Under the pieces are notes generated by a model. The model saw only the letters and a program-made list of their open reading frames with translations. It was not told the DNA's origin and searched no databases. From Brachybacterium vulturis (lineage in GTDB: Bacteria > Actinomycetota > Actinomycetes > Actinomycetales > Dermabacteraceae), in NCBI RefSeq assembly GCF_002407185.1, contig NZ_CP023563.1:1054001-1118000 (forward strand): a DNA stretch of 64,000 nt, written 5' to 3'. Positions 1-8,218 of the stretch are shown one piece after another (within the stretch, counting starts at the first letter, position 1; each line of letters starts with the position of its first letter). A program made the translations under genes and the position numbers.

Positions 1-969
1 GATCTCGGACTCGGCCATCCACGCCATGTGGTCGAAGTGCTCGACACCGGGCTCGACGTCGATGAACGGCGTGGTGGCGTCGAACCCGTGGGTCCAGGTG
101 GTGGTGCCGGTGAGTTCGTAGCCGGACAGGGCGCGCGCGGTGACGGTGACGGTGCCGGACGCGGCGTGATCGCCAGCCCCGACGACTTCGCCGTTCACCA
201 GGTACTCGACGCCATCCGTCGCCGGGATCGTGACGGTGTCCTCCGCAGATCCACTGCGATCGTCGAAGGCAGGAGCGCCGGCGGTCACAGACTCTGCGGC
301 GAACGTGTGGGTCCACTCCGACTCGCCGTCGAGGATGTAGCCGTCCAGCGCACTGGCCGTGATCTCGACCGTGCCGGTCGCGCTGTAGGTCCCGGCGTCG
401 GCGACCTCGCCGTCCACCAGGTACTGGGCACCTTCGGCCGCCGGGATCGTGTAAGTGCGGGCATCGTCGTCGAAGGTGACCGCGGCTGGCGAGACCGGCG
501 TGCCGTAGACGATGTCGACGACTCCCAGAGTGGCGAAGTAGGCGAACTCCCCTGGGTCGGTGCTGTTTCCGAGCGAATCGGACAGGGGATAGATCGTCAC
601 CTCCCAGTCACCGGGAGCGTGCCCTTCGGGGATAGTGATGGTCCGCGCGTAGACGCCGTCGTGCGCATCGCCGGAGACCCGTTCCATCCGGCCGAAACCG
701 ACGGACTGACCGGTGTCGACACTGCGCACTCTGACGATGGGACCATCGGACCCGGTCTCGTCGGTAACACGGACCGTGGCGGTGAAGGTCGCCGGCTCGT
801 GCTCGACGAAGTACGTCAGATCATCATCGCCGTCATCGGACGTCACCGAATACTCGGCGATCTGGGGAGCTTGCGTATCGGGTCCATCGGCGTGGGCGGC
901 GACAGCGCCGGTGAGAACGAGCGGTGCCGCCACGGACATGGCCGCGACTCGGCGTAGAGCGGTCTTCAC
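1..969 (-). CDS. Secreted SLH-domain surface protein, C-terminus outside window
   Basis: The frame runs off the left edge, so only the first 323 codons are visible. I chose the GTG start because AGGTGA lies 6 bases before it; an ATG ten codons in is the alternative. Residues 1-28 look like a Sec signal peptide (KTALRRVAAMS, then PLVLTGAVAAHADG). Residues 30-160 are an unrecognised Asp-rich beta-type domain. Two copies of a module follow at about 163-223 and 233-296, each with a YLV(D/N)GEV core, a TA.AL.GY segment and a closing WTH.F; such repeats occur in actinobacterial surface proteins. From residue 302 the chain (FIDVEPGVEHFDHMAWMAE) matches the start of an S-layer homology repeat, as in the three SLH proteins at 28-39 kb. 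I infer non-covalent cell-wall attachment. The role of the N-terminal domain is unknown. Confidence 0.82.
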   Translation of the reverse strand, partial: MKTALRRVAAMSVAAPLVLTGAVAAHADGPDTQAPQIAEYSVTSDDGDDDLTYFVEHEPATFTATVRVTDETGSDGPIVRVRSVDTGQSVGFGRMERVSGDAHDGVYARTITIPEGHAPGDWEVTIYPLSDSLGNSTDPGEFAYFATLGVVDIVYGTPVSPAAVTFDDDARTYTIPAAEGAQYLVDGEVADAGTYSATGTVEITASALDGYILDGESEWTHTFAAESVTAGAPAFDDRSGSAEDTVTIPATDGVEYLVNGEVVGAGDHAASGTVTVTARALSGYELTGTTTWTHGFDATTPFIDVEPGVEHFDHMAWMAESEI

Positions 970-1533
970 GAATCACCTCAAGGTGTGCGAACTGAAAAGG
1001 ACCTCCTCAAATTAGACCGAGGTGCTGACGTGCGACGACAAATGCTCGAAAAATCCCACAAGCGAAGTTAAAACGTTATCTCCCATGGTGTGAGACGGGA
1101 TCCGAGTCCCTGTGTGCGCCCGGCGGCGCCCAGCGGCTCTATCCACCTCCATGGAGAATCGGCCATCTGGGCGCTGGAGGCCGCGAGGATGCCCGAGCGC
1201 AGGGCATCGACTCTCGCCTTCAGCGTTTACCTCCTCGGATTAGTGCGGTGATCCGCGATGCACGCTCCTCCGCACGCTTTCTCGAGGGGCCGACTTTGTC
1301 GTCGAAGGCCCGGGTGTATCTCCATGCCGGGACGTGCATTGAACCCCATGAACGAAAACGTGGCGTAAATCACGGGTCCGAAAGAATCCCAAAACGTCCG
1401 CCACGCACGCAGGATCGCCGCATCGCCCCCGCACAGTGCGGTGCGCGACCGTTGGCGCGCCGAGAGGTCCCAGCGCCGCGCCCCGCACCATCAGGGTGGT
1501 TGCGGACGACGCCGGGATCACCGGCCAGGGCTG
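970..1533. other. Intergenic region, no gene recognised
   Basis: About 560 bases lie between the start of the leftmost SLH gene and the stop of the small acidic gene. The first 120 bases are AT-rich for this genome and probably carry the SLH-gene promoter, but I could not assign -35/-10 boxes. A GAGGAGGT ribosome-site-like string on the minus strand near 1000 is too far from the start codon to serve it. The rest shows open frames in several phases without convincing codon use. Confidence 0.5.
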
Positions 1534-1743
1534 TCAGTGCCCGTAGCCGCCGGCGTCGCGCTTCTCGTCCTCCTGAGCCTCGATGATCCCGTCGTGCTGG
1601 GCGGCCTCGCGCTCAGAGAGCTCCTTGGTGCGCTCATCCACGAGGTCCTGCTGCTCCGAGGTGGAGTCCGGGCTCTTCTCGCCCTGATCCTCGGCATGCG
1701 GGTGGGCGTCGTCCTCGGGGTGATCCATCGGCGTGCTGGTCAT
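1534..1743 (-). CDS. Small acidic hypothetical protein, 69 aa
   Basis: The ATG at the right end is preceded by GAAAGG at a suitable distance. The protein is very hydrophilic, rich in Asp, Glu, Gln and His (PMDHPEDDAHPHAEDQG near the N-terminus, EAQEDEKRD near the C-terminus), has no hydrophobic core or cysteine and ends in GGYGH. It is probably disordered. The open frame continues upstream of this ATG, but that part lies antisense to the receiver gene, so I rejected longer starts. It is transcribed away from the receiver gene across a 222-base spacer. I recognise no family. It could be a small stress or nucleic-acid-associated protein, but that is a guess. Confidence 0.6.
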   Translation of the reverse strand: MTSTPMDHPEDDAHPHAEDQGEKSPDSTSEQQDLVDERTKELSEREAAQHDGIIEAQEDEKRDAGGYGH

Positions 1744-1965
1744 GATGAGCCTTTCGTCCGGGAACGGGTCAACAGGAACACAGTGCCACCGATCGCTCCC
1801 GCAGGCCATGATCCTGACCGATCGCCCGGCCGTCACGGGCGGTGTCATGGTCAGTCCCTGCGGTGGCGGATCACGTCTCCGGGAACAGACCCTCCGGTCC
1901 CGGCGAGCTCGCACCGTCGCTCTATACCCTGGTACCAGGTGGACGAGCCGAACAGGGGGAATGGC

Positions 1966-2343
1966 ATGACGACAGCACTCGTGATCGAGGACGACGACGA
2001 CATCCGTCGACTGCTCGAGGTGGTGCTCACGCAGGCCGGGTACTCCGTTGCCGGGGCCGATACCGGGACCAGCGGGCTCGAGGCGCTCGAGGCGCAGGTG
2101 CCCGATCTGCTCCTGGTGGATGTGGGACTGCCGGACCTCGAGGGCTATGAGGTGGTGCGCCGCGCGCGCGATCGGGTGGACGGGCACATCGTCATGCTCA
2201 GCGCCCGCTCGCAGGAAGCGGACGTCCAGCTCGGGATCGACGCGGGCGCGGATGAGTACCTCACCAAGCCGTTCCGACCCCGGCAGCTGCGCGAGCGGCT
2301 GGCGGAGATCGTGGCGCAGCCCGTCACGCGCGGGGGACGGTGA
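1966..2343 (+). CDS. Single-domain response regulator (receiver only)
   Basis: This 125-residue protein is a bare receiver domain with no output domain. The acidic pocket is EDDDD (residues 8-12), the predicted phosphorylated residue is D52 in LLLVDVGLPD, the switch Ser is in MLSAR (about 79), and the conserved lysine is K101 in LTKPF. AGGGGGA lies a few bases before the ATG. It closely resembles the receiver half of the OmpR-type regulator at 6.3-7.3 kb, sharing the E(D)D.(D)DI..L, GLPD(L/F)(E/D)GYEV and TKPFRPR(Q/E)LR.R stretches, so the two are probably paralogues. Its stop overlaps the stop of the convergent glycosyltransferase gene by 20 bases. Lone receivers act by binding partners or as phosphate relays. 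The Hpt-like domains in this island are obvious candidate partners. Confidence 0.9.
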   Translation: MTTALVIEDDDDIRRLLEVVLTQAGYSVAGADTGTSGLEALEAQVPDLLLVDVGLPDLEGYEVVRRARDRVDGHIVMLSARSQEADVQLGIDAGADEYLTKPFRPRQLRERLAEIVAQPVTRGGR

Positions 2344-4213
2344 CCATCCGGAGCTCGGTGAGCGCCGGGTCGGCCTGGTGCGGGGTCTGCAGCAGCGAGC
2401 GGCGCACCGAGACCTCCTTGCGCAGCATGCCCACCGTCTCCTGACCGATCGCGGTGACCGCAGGCAGCTGTGCACGGCACGCTTCGAGGTCTCCACTGCT
2501 CAGTGCCAGTTCGAGATCCGTGGCGGCCTGCTCGAGCCGGGCCGCGCCCACCATCGCCGAGGAGACCCTCACGCTGCCGATCGCGTCGCGGATCGCCGTC
2601 CTGTCCTCGGCGGCGATCGCTCGTTCCAGGCGTGCGGAGCGGGTGGGCCACATGAGCGCCCACCCGGCCACGAAATCGATGCCGAGGTCCGAGCGGCCCT
2701 CGAGCTCCGCGCTCAGCTCCTCGAGCTGCTCCAGGCGCATCAGCGGCAGCGCCTCCAGCGCCGCGGACAGCGGCACCGGGACCAGGCGGCGCCCGTCGGC
2801 GTTGCGGCGGGTCTTCGCCCAGCCGGTGCGCCCGGTCACCGCGCGCCACGTGGCGCGCAGGTAGTACACGTAGGTGAGGTAGACGTACACCAGGTTCACG
2901 AGCCCCAGCCCCACTGCGCCGAGCAGGGACACCTCGCCGCCGCTCGCCCTCCGGTACACCAGCCCCCACGCCGCGTACGGCAGCACCAGGAAGAACAGCC
3001 CCGCCAGCACGAGCGTGAGCCAGGTCGAGGCGGACCAGAACCCGCTCCGCTCCTGCAGCGCGCCGAGGACCAGCAGCAGCGGGACCAGCACCAGGTTCAG
3101 CATCATCACCACCGGCTGCAGCATGAAGTAGTGGATCTCCACCAGCCCGGCGGCGCTGAGGTGACCGCTGCGCCGCAGCCCCGGCAGGGCGGAGGCGCAC
3201 TCCATGTTGCCCTGCGCCCACCGGGTGCGCTGGGTGATCAGCCGCCGGGTGAAGGGCAGCGCCTCCTGGGACACGTGGGCCTCGCGCACGTAGTGGTTGC
3301 GCATGCCCTGTCCGAGGATGTTCAGGCCCAGCTCGTAGTCCTCGCAGAGCTTCTTCCCCCAGGGCCGGCCGTGCTCCGCGGTGAGCGTGTCCAGGACGGA
3401 CAGGCGGGTGAACTGGCCGTTGCCGCCCATGCCGACGGTGCCGGTGCGCACGCGCAGCACCTGCATGGCCGAGTTCGTGGTGCGGAACTCGAGATCCTGC
3501 ATGCGCACCAGGAGTCGTCCGATGGCGTTGCGCACCTTGCCCTCCCCGGGACGGGGACGGCGGTCGCCGCGGTTCTTCATCCACACCTCGAGCTGCACGG
3601 CACCGATCTGCCGGTCGCCGAAGGACTCCGGGCCGGCGAGCAGCGTCAGCGCGTTGTCGGAGAGGAATCCGTCGGCGTCCAGCACGCCGACGATCGTCCG
3701 GTGGCGCTGCTCGGCGTCACCTCCCACGTGATCGGAGACGATCCGGTAGGCGGCGTTGAGCGCATCACCCTTCCCGGTCCGGGCCTCCGGGGCGACGCGG
3801 GAGATGAGGTGGACCCGGTCGTCGAAGACCATCAGATCCTGCACCACAGAGGCGGTCGTATCCTCGCTCGCGTCGTCGATCACCCACACGTGCATGCCGG
3901 GGAAGGAAGTGCGCGCCGCCGAGACCGTCTCGGCGATCACGCTCTCCTCGTCGCGGCAGGGGACCAGCACATGCCACTGCAGCGCTGCGGGGTCCCCGGC
4001 GGAGGTCGGTGGATGACGCAGCGCATGGAGGAACGTCATCAGCAGCAGCGAGACGTAGGTCAGCGCGCAGGCGGCGACCACCGTCAGCAGCAGCACCGCG
4101 ACATCGCGCCACAGCGCCTCCCCGAAGCCGCCGAACACGCCGCTCACCCCGAAGACGACCACCGCCAGCAGGGCGTAGAGGACGGCGAGGCACACCGTCA
4201 CCGCAGTTCGCAT
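2324..4213 (-). CDS. Membrane glycosyltransferase (GT2) with C-terminal Hpt-like domain
   Basis: This 629-residue processive family-2 glycosyltransferase should build a polysaccharide at the inner membrane. Two N-terminal membrane helices (about 4-28 and 36-64) precede a GT-A domain with the expected motifs: VIDD (111-114), DAD (179-181), ED (291-292) and QRTRW (328-332). Three or four further helices follow at about 365-455. Residues 495-605 resemble a histidine-phosphotransfer four-helix bundle: in DAIGSVRVSSAMVGAARL the spacing of the Hpt core (H.LK.....GA..L) is kept, but the phosphorylated His is G546 and the Lys is Arg. I preferred the ATG over a TTG one codon earlier. GGGGGAAG lies about 14 bases upstream. 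The product polymer cannot be named from sequence. Coupling of the enzyme to the neighbouring receivers is inference. Confidence 0.86.
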   Translation of the reverse strand: MRTAVTVCLAVLYALLAVVVFGVSGVFGGFGEALWRDVAVLLLTVVAACALTYVSLLLMTFLHALRHPPTSAGDPAALQWHVLVPCRDEESVIAETVSAARTSFPGMHVWVIDDASEDTTASVVQDLMVFDDRVHLISRVAPEARTGKGDALNAAYRIVSDHVGGDAEQRHRTIVGVLDADGFLSDNALTLLAGPESFGDRQIGAVQLEVWMKNRGDRRPRPGEGKVRNAIGRLLVRMQDLEFRTTNSAMQVLRVRTGTVGMGGNGQFTRLSVLDTLTAEHGRPWGKKLCEDYELGLNILGQGMRNHYVREAHVSQEALPFTRRLITQRTRWAQGNMECASALPGLRRSGHLSAAGLVEIHYFMLQPVVMMLNLVLVPLLLVLGALQERSGFWSASTWLTLVLAGLFFLVLPYAAWGLVYRRASGGEVSLLGAVGLGLVNLVYVYLTYVYYLRATWRAVTGRTGWAKTRRNADGRRLVPVPLSAALEALPLMRLEQLEELSAELEGRSDLGIDFVAGWALMWPTRSARLERAIAAEDRTAIRDAIGSVRVSSAMVGAARLEQAATDLELALSSGDLEACRAQLPAVTAIGQETVGMLRKEVSVRRSLLQTPHQADPALTELRMVTVPRA

Positions 4214-4304
4214 CAATGGTCTCGCTTCCCCCGGGGTCCTTCCGGCTGATCCTAGCGAGCCGTCCCGCCCCGCAGGCGGCGGATGATCCTGCCGGACCGG
4301 GATC

Positions 4305-5972
4305 TCAGCCGTTGGCGCCGTCGATCCCGTCCAGCGAGAAGTGGATCGTGAACGTCGACCCCGTGCCCTGGGTCGAGCGGACGCTGATCTGCCCGCCGTG
4401 CGCGACGACGATCCTGCGCGTCAGCGCCAGACCGATGCCGTGGCCCTCGATCGCGCTGTCGCGGGCGGTGGCCGTGCGGTAGTACTCGGTGAACAGATTC
4501 GTCTGCTCCTGAGCGCTCATCCCGATCCCGGAATCGACGACGCGCAGCTCCAGGTGGCTCTCACCCACCACGGTCACCACCCGTACCCGCCCGTCGCGAG
4601 GGGTGTACTTCACGGCGTTGGAGAGCAGGTTGTCCACCGCCTGCTGCATCCGGTTCGAGTCCAGCGGCAGCTCCGGGGTCTCGACGATCTCGGTCTCCAA
4701 GGTGATGCCGGCCTCGGCGGCGCGCAGCGCGAAGGAGTTTACGGACTGCTGCGCGAGCTCGGAGAGCCGTTGCGGACGCAGCTGCAGCTGCTGGGTGCCG
4801 GAGCGGGTCACCTGGTCCGCCAGCAGATCCTGCACGATGAGCAGCAGCTGCTCCGCATTGCGATGGGCGACCTCGAGGAACGAGGTGGTCGTCGGGGAGA
4901 GGTCCTCATCATCCCGCGCCAGTTCGAGGTAGCCGATCACGGAGGTCAGCGGCGTGCGCAGCTCGTGCGAGACCGCTGCGACGAACCGCTCCTGCGAACG
5001 GACCGTCTCGATGTAGCTGGTGACGTCCGAGAACACGACGACGGCGCCCGCATGCTGGCCGTGGTGGTCCAGGATCTGCCGCGCCGAGGTGGAGACGGTG
5101 GCATGGTGCCCGGGCGGTCCGATGTCCACGATGTAGTTGCTGAAGGTCTCTCCGAGCACGGCGCGCCTCACCGGGCGCTGATCCGGCGGGATCGTGGTGG
5201 AGGTGCCCGGGTAGCGCACCAGCAGCTGCGACTCCTCGGGGTCGGCAAGATCGACGGAGGAGGCGAGGGCATGGATCCGCTGCTGGGTCCGGTTCATCAG
5301 CATGTCGTGCCCGTCGCGGTCCACCACCACGATGCCCACGTCCACGCTGTCGATGATGCTCTTCATCAGCTGCTCGGAAGTGGCCGCGTCATCCAGCAGC
5401 GAGTCCTTCTCCGCGAGAGCCCCTGCCAGGCGCTGGTTCTGGCCGTCCAGCACCGTCAGGCCGCCGGCGACCAGCAGCCCGATCTGCAGCACGGTGAACG
5501 GCAGGAGCAGGGTGTAGGCCACGGTCAGGGTGTCGATGTACGGCGCGCGGAGCATGACGGGGCCCGTGAACAGCGCCGTGACGGCCGCAGTCGAGATCCA
5601 CACCCCCGGCAGGCGCAGCCGGGCCGTCATCCACAGGCTCGGGATGAACACCAGCAGGGAGACCGCGACCGCGGTGTCGCGCATATGATCCCGCACCAGC
5701 GCGATCGCGATGATGTCCAGCATCGGCACCACCACCGCCCACCCGGTCCGCAGCTCGTCCCAGCGGATCACGAGTGCGAGCACGGTGGAGACGGCCAGGA
5801 CCCCGAGCGCGAGCAGGTACGTCGGTGCGGTCAACAGCTCGAGCCGGGAGATCGCGATCATCACCGTCAGCGCCACCATGAAGCCGGCGAAGTAGAGCTG
5901 TTTCGAGGCCGTCCCACCGTGGGGGGAGACGACCCTGCCGAGCCGCTGGGTCAGGGAGACGAGTGCATCCAC
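4305..5972 (-). CDS. PAS-containing membrane sensor histidine kinase
   Basis: The N-terminus holds about six membrane helices (27-41, 51-69, 77-93, 100-115, 124-139, 149-171) with no large outside loop. A PAS-like domain lies at about 198-321. The kinase core is complete: H box VSHELRTP (H336), N box NLLSNAVKY (N448, N452), G1 DSGIGMS (about 480) and G2 GHGIGLAL (about 510). I chose the GTG because GAAGGA precedes it by 6 bases. The frame stays open for 64 more codons to an ATG at 6164, but that stretch is Arg-rich and low in plausible structure. It is divergent from the OmpR-type regulator gene, its likely phosphorylation target. The six-helix sensor suggests a membrane or lipid-soluble cue, which is only an inference. 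Confidence 0.9.
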   Translation of the reverse strand: MDALVSLTQRLGRVVSPHGGTASKQLYFAGFMVALTVMIAISRLELLTAPTYLLALGVLAVSTVLALVIRWDELRTGWAVVVPMLDIIAIALVRDHMRDTAVAVSLLVFIPSLWMTARLRLPGVWISTAAVTALFTGPVMLRAPYIDTLTVAYTLLLPFTVLQIGLLVAGGLTVLDGQNQRLAGALAEKDSLLDDAATSEQLMKSIIDSVDVGIVVVDRDGHDMLMNRTQQRIHALASSVDLADPEESQLLVRYPGTSTTIPPDQRPVRRAVLGETFSNYIVDIGPPGHHATVSTSARQILDHHGQHAGAVVVFSDVTSYIETVRSQERFVAAVSHELRTPLTSVIGYLELARDDEDLSPTTTSFLEVAHRNAEQLLLIVQDLLADQVTRSGTQQLQLRPQRLSELAQQSVNSFALRAAEAGITLETEIVETPELPLDSNRMQQAVDNLLSNAVKYTPRDGRVRVVTVVGESHLELRVVDSGIGMSAQEQTNLFTEYYRTATARDSAIEGHGIGLALTRRIVVAHGGQISVRSTQGTGSTFTIHFSLDGIDGANG

Positions 5973-6321
5973 GGAAATCCTTCGACGGGCGGTGGCGAGG
6001 CTGGACTGCCTCGAGGGGGCGGGGAGCAGCCTCCTGTGCAGGCGGCCGCCGGACGATGCGCAGGCCGTCAGGACGCGCGCCGTGATGAGGGCGCGCCGGC
6101 GCCGCGGGGCATGGAGGCGGGAGACGACCTGCTCGGATCCTCCCCGCGAGGTGCGACGCCCCACGGCGTCTGCTCATCCTCTCATCGCGTCCGCTCCGCG
6201 CACCGATCCCGCCGCCCGGTTCCCGGCGCTGATCCAGCTGGCACCGGCGGATGTCCCGCGGGTGCGCTCTCCCCTTGTCGCAGGTTCCCGGTACCGTGGC
6301 GGGAACATCGACGTCGGGGGT
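5973..6321. other. Divergent promoter region between histidine kinase and OmpR-type regulator
   Basis: About 350 bases separate the two divergent start codons. Both promoters should lie here. I found no clear boxes or palindromes, and no independent gene. The kinase frame remains open leftward from 6164, but the encoded segment is low-complexity and Arg-rich. Confidence 0.45.
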
Positions 6322-7293
6322 ATGACAGTGGATCGGCGTGTTGCCGTGGTCGTCGAGGACGACGAGGACATCAGGGGACTCATGGTCGAGCTGCTGGGGC
6401 AGTCCGGCTTCACCGTGCACCCGACGGCCAGCGGCGCCGCCGGGGTGCTGGCCGTGCGCACCCATGCCCCGACGGTGGTCACGGTCGATCTGGGTCTGCC
6501 CGACTTCGACGGCTACGAGGTCATCCGGAGAGTGCGGCAGTTCTCCGACGCCTACGTGGTGATGCTGACAGCTCGCGCCGAGGAGATCGACACCCTCCTC
6601 GGGCTCGAGGCCGGCGCCGACGACTACATCACCAAGCCGTTCCGCCCCCGCGAGCTGCGGGCCCGGATCGAGGCCATGCTGAGGCGGCCGCGCGGCGGCG
6701 GCACCCCGGCCGTGCCGGAGGTCGCGACGGCCTCCGTCACCACCGCGTCGTCGGCCCCCCTCGCCCCGGCCGACGAGCTCGCGCCGGCGCTGCCGTCCTC
6801 ACCACCGCCCGCCTCCGCGCCGTGGTCCGCCGGTGCCGCGCACGCCTCTGCTGTGCCGACTCCGTACGCGGACTCCGCCGCACAGGCCTCGGCCGTGCCG
6901 ACCCCGTACACGGACTCCGCCGCGTCCGTCGCACCGGACGATGCAACGTCGCACGTCCGTCTGGAGCTGGACGGTCTCGCGCTGTACCCGCGCCTGCACC
7001 GCGTCGAGGTCGCGGGGCGGGAGATCGCGCTGACTCCGACGGAGTTCCTCCTGCTGGAGGTGCTTCTGCGCGGCGGTCAGGTGGTGCGCTCCAAGACGCA
7101 GCTCGCCCGCACGGTGCGCGGGGACTATCCCGACGGCGGCACCTACGTCTCCCGCTCCGATGAGCGCACCATCGAGGTGCACGTGGGGAATCTTCGCCGT
7201 AAGCTCGCGGAGGATCCGCACGAGCCGCGCTGGCTCCAGACGGTGCGCGGCGTCGGCTACCGCATGGTGGGGCGGCCGGTCGTCGTCGGCTAG
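6322..7293 (+). CDS. OmpR/PhoB-family response regulator with long repetitive linker
   Basis: This 323-residue regulator has a receiver at 1-118 (acidic pocket EDDED 12-16, phospho-acceptor D56, lysine K105) and a winged-helix DNA-binding domain at about 212-320, recognisable by LTPTEFLLLEVLLR, HVGNLRRKL and VRGVGYRM. GGGGGT directly precedes the ATG. The linker is unusual: about 90 residues, Ala/Pro/Ser-rich, where the family normally has about 10-20. It contains a 14-residue tandem repeat (ASAVPTPY then DSAA, twice). The DNA-binding domain has the family's extra loop (GDYPDGGTYVSRSDERT). It probably answers the divergent histidine kinase and may control the glycosyltransferase in the same island; the targets are inference. 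Confidence 0.9.
   Translation: MTVDRRVAVVVEDDEDIRGLMVELLGQSGFTVHPTASGAAGVLAVRTHAPTVVTVDLGLPDFDGYEVIRRVRQFSDAYVVMLTARAEEIDTLLGLEAGADDYITKPFRPRELRARIEAMLRRPRGGGTPAVPEVATASVTTASSAPLAPADELAPALPSSPPPASAPWSAGAAHASAVPTPYADSAAQASAVPTPYTDSAASVAPDDATSHVRLELDGLALYPRLHRVEVAGREIALTPTEFLLLEVLLRGGQVVRSKTQLARTVRGDYPDGGTYVSRSDERTIEVHVGNLRRKLAEDPHEPRWLQTVRGVGYRMVGRPVVVG
6841..6924 (+). repeat. Two 42-bp in-frame direct repeats in regulator linker
   Basis: Positions 6841-6882 and 6883-6924 encode the same 14-residue unit, (H/Q)ASAVPTPY(A/T)DSAA. The copies differ at several third-codon positions, so the duplication is not very recent or has been selected at protein level. It lengthens the flexible linker of the response regulator. 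Confidence 0.85.
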
Positions 7294-7309
7294 GACCGGC
7301 CAGAACGCC

Positions 7310-7756
7310 TTACGAGGAGGGCGCTCCATCCCTCTGCTGCAGGAAGTTCTGCAGCTGACGCGCGGTCTCTGCGGCCAGTGCGCGCAGCTGTGCCATGCGC
7401 TGGACCCGTCGCGTGAGCGCGGGCCCGTCCGGGACGGTCGCAGCGGTGAGGGACCGGCTCGGCGGAGAGCCGACCGGCGCAGACCACGACGGGCACCGGA
7501 CGGACTCCCGCTGCAGATCGTCGGCCTCCTGTGCCAGCGCCTGAGCACCGGCCATGGTGGAGGAGGTCTTGAGGCTGAGCACGGCATCCATCCAGCCCTC
7601 CTGGTCCGCGCAGGCCAGCGAGCGCTCGAGCCGGCCGAGGCGCTGATCCAGGAGAGCGAGATACCGGCGTAGGAACCCGCAGAGGATCTCGGAGCTCTCC
7701 AGCTGCTCGCCCAGGCCGCGCAGCGCGTCGTGATCGAGAACGGGTGCAGTGGGCAT
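7310..7756 (-). CDS. Stand-alone Hpt-like protein lacking the phospho-histidine
   Basis: The 148-residue chain is mostly helical. Residues about 8-80 follow a histidine-phosphotransfer bundle: FLRRYLALLDQRLGRLERSL, then WMDAVLSLKTSSTMAGAQAL. Against the usual A.H.LKG....GA..L core the Lys and the Gly-Ala are kept, but the His position holds Leu (VLSLKTSS). An insert rich in Pro and Ser (about 85-110) and a last helix (RALAAETARQLQNFL) complete it. It converges on the OmpR-type regulator, with 16 bases between stops. The glycosyltransferase of this island carries the second such domain, also without His. It is likely a receiver-binding, non-phosphorylated docking protein. A merely degraded gene is possible, but the frame and the fold residues are intact. 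Confidence 0.72.
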   Translation of the reverse strand: MPTAPVLDHDALRGLGEQLESSEILCGFLRRYLALLDQRLGRLERSLACADQEGWMDAVLSLKTSSTMAGAQALAQEADDLQRESVRCPSWSAPVGSPPSRSLTAATVPDGPALTRRVQRMAQLRALAAETARQLQNFLQQRDGAPSS

Positions 7757-7856
7757 GGGTCCATGATGCGGCGCGCTCCGCAGGGCCCGGGCCGGGAAGA
7801 GCCAAAGATTGCCTCAAGGTGGCGGATGCCGAGGTGCCCAGCAGGATCTGACCACC

Positions 7857-7885
7857 CTTTCAGATAGTCAGCGCCTCGATAGAAT
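7857..7885 (+). promoter_or_regulatory. Candidate promoter giving a leaderless mntA transcript
   Basis: CTTTCA (7857-7862) and TAGAAT (7880-7885) are 17 bases apart, a reasonable -35/-10 pair. The -10 box ends only 6 bases before the mntA ATG, so transcription would begin at or next to the start codon. There is no ribosome-binding site between them, which fits a leaderless mRNA, common in actinobacteria. Confidence 0.4.
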
Positions 7886-7891
7886 GGCGGC

Positions 7892-8218
7892 ATGACTGGG
7901 CCTGCCATGCACCGGAAGCCGCTCAGCGGCCCGAGAGGGCGGCGAGTGGTTCTTCACCGCGTCGAGATCCGTCGACTCCTGGAAAAGCACGGCTACACCG
8001 AACCGGAGATCTTCGGCAGCGTGGCTCGGGGTGATGACGGGGCGAACAGCGACATCGACATCCTCGTGGACGTGCCGTCCGGGACGAGTCTGCTCGACAT
8101 CATCGGCGTGCAGATCGGGCTCGAGGACCTTCTGGGCTGCTCCGTCGATCTCGTACCCCGCAAGGACCTGAAGCCTCGAGTTCGAGCACGAGCAGTGAAC
8201 GATCTGATGCCGCTGTGA
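7892..8218 (+). CDS. mntA: MntA-type minimal nucleotidyltransferase antitoxin
   Basis: The 108-residue protein carries the minimal nucleotidyltransferase signature GS-x10-D-x-D (GSVARG, then SDIDILVD, about residues 42-59) and the third family acidic residue in SVDLVP. In known MntA-HepT systems the antitoxin blocks the HEPN RNase by adding AMP units to the Tyr of its RX4HXY motif. The downstream HEPN frame begins in a GTGA overlap with this stop, the normal operon form. All catalytic residues are present even though the toxin gene is broken by a stop codon. A start five codons later (ATG at 7907) is possible. Confidence 0.88.
   Translation: MTGPAMHRKPLSGPRGRRVVLHRVEIRRLLEKHGYTEPEIFGSVARGDDGANSDIDILVDVPSGTSLLDIIGVQIGLEDLLGCSVDLVPRKDLKPRVRARAVNDLMPL

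Noticed and set aside
28..957. A 309-codon plus-strand frame at the left edge
   Set aside because: It lies opposite the partial SLH protein, which has a signal peptide, internal repeats and an SLH start; the plus-strand translation has none.
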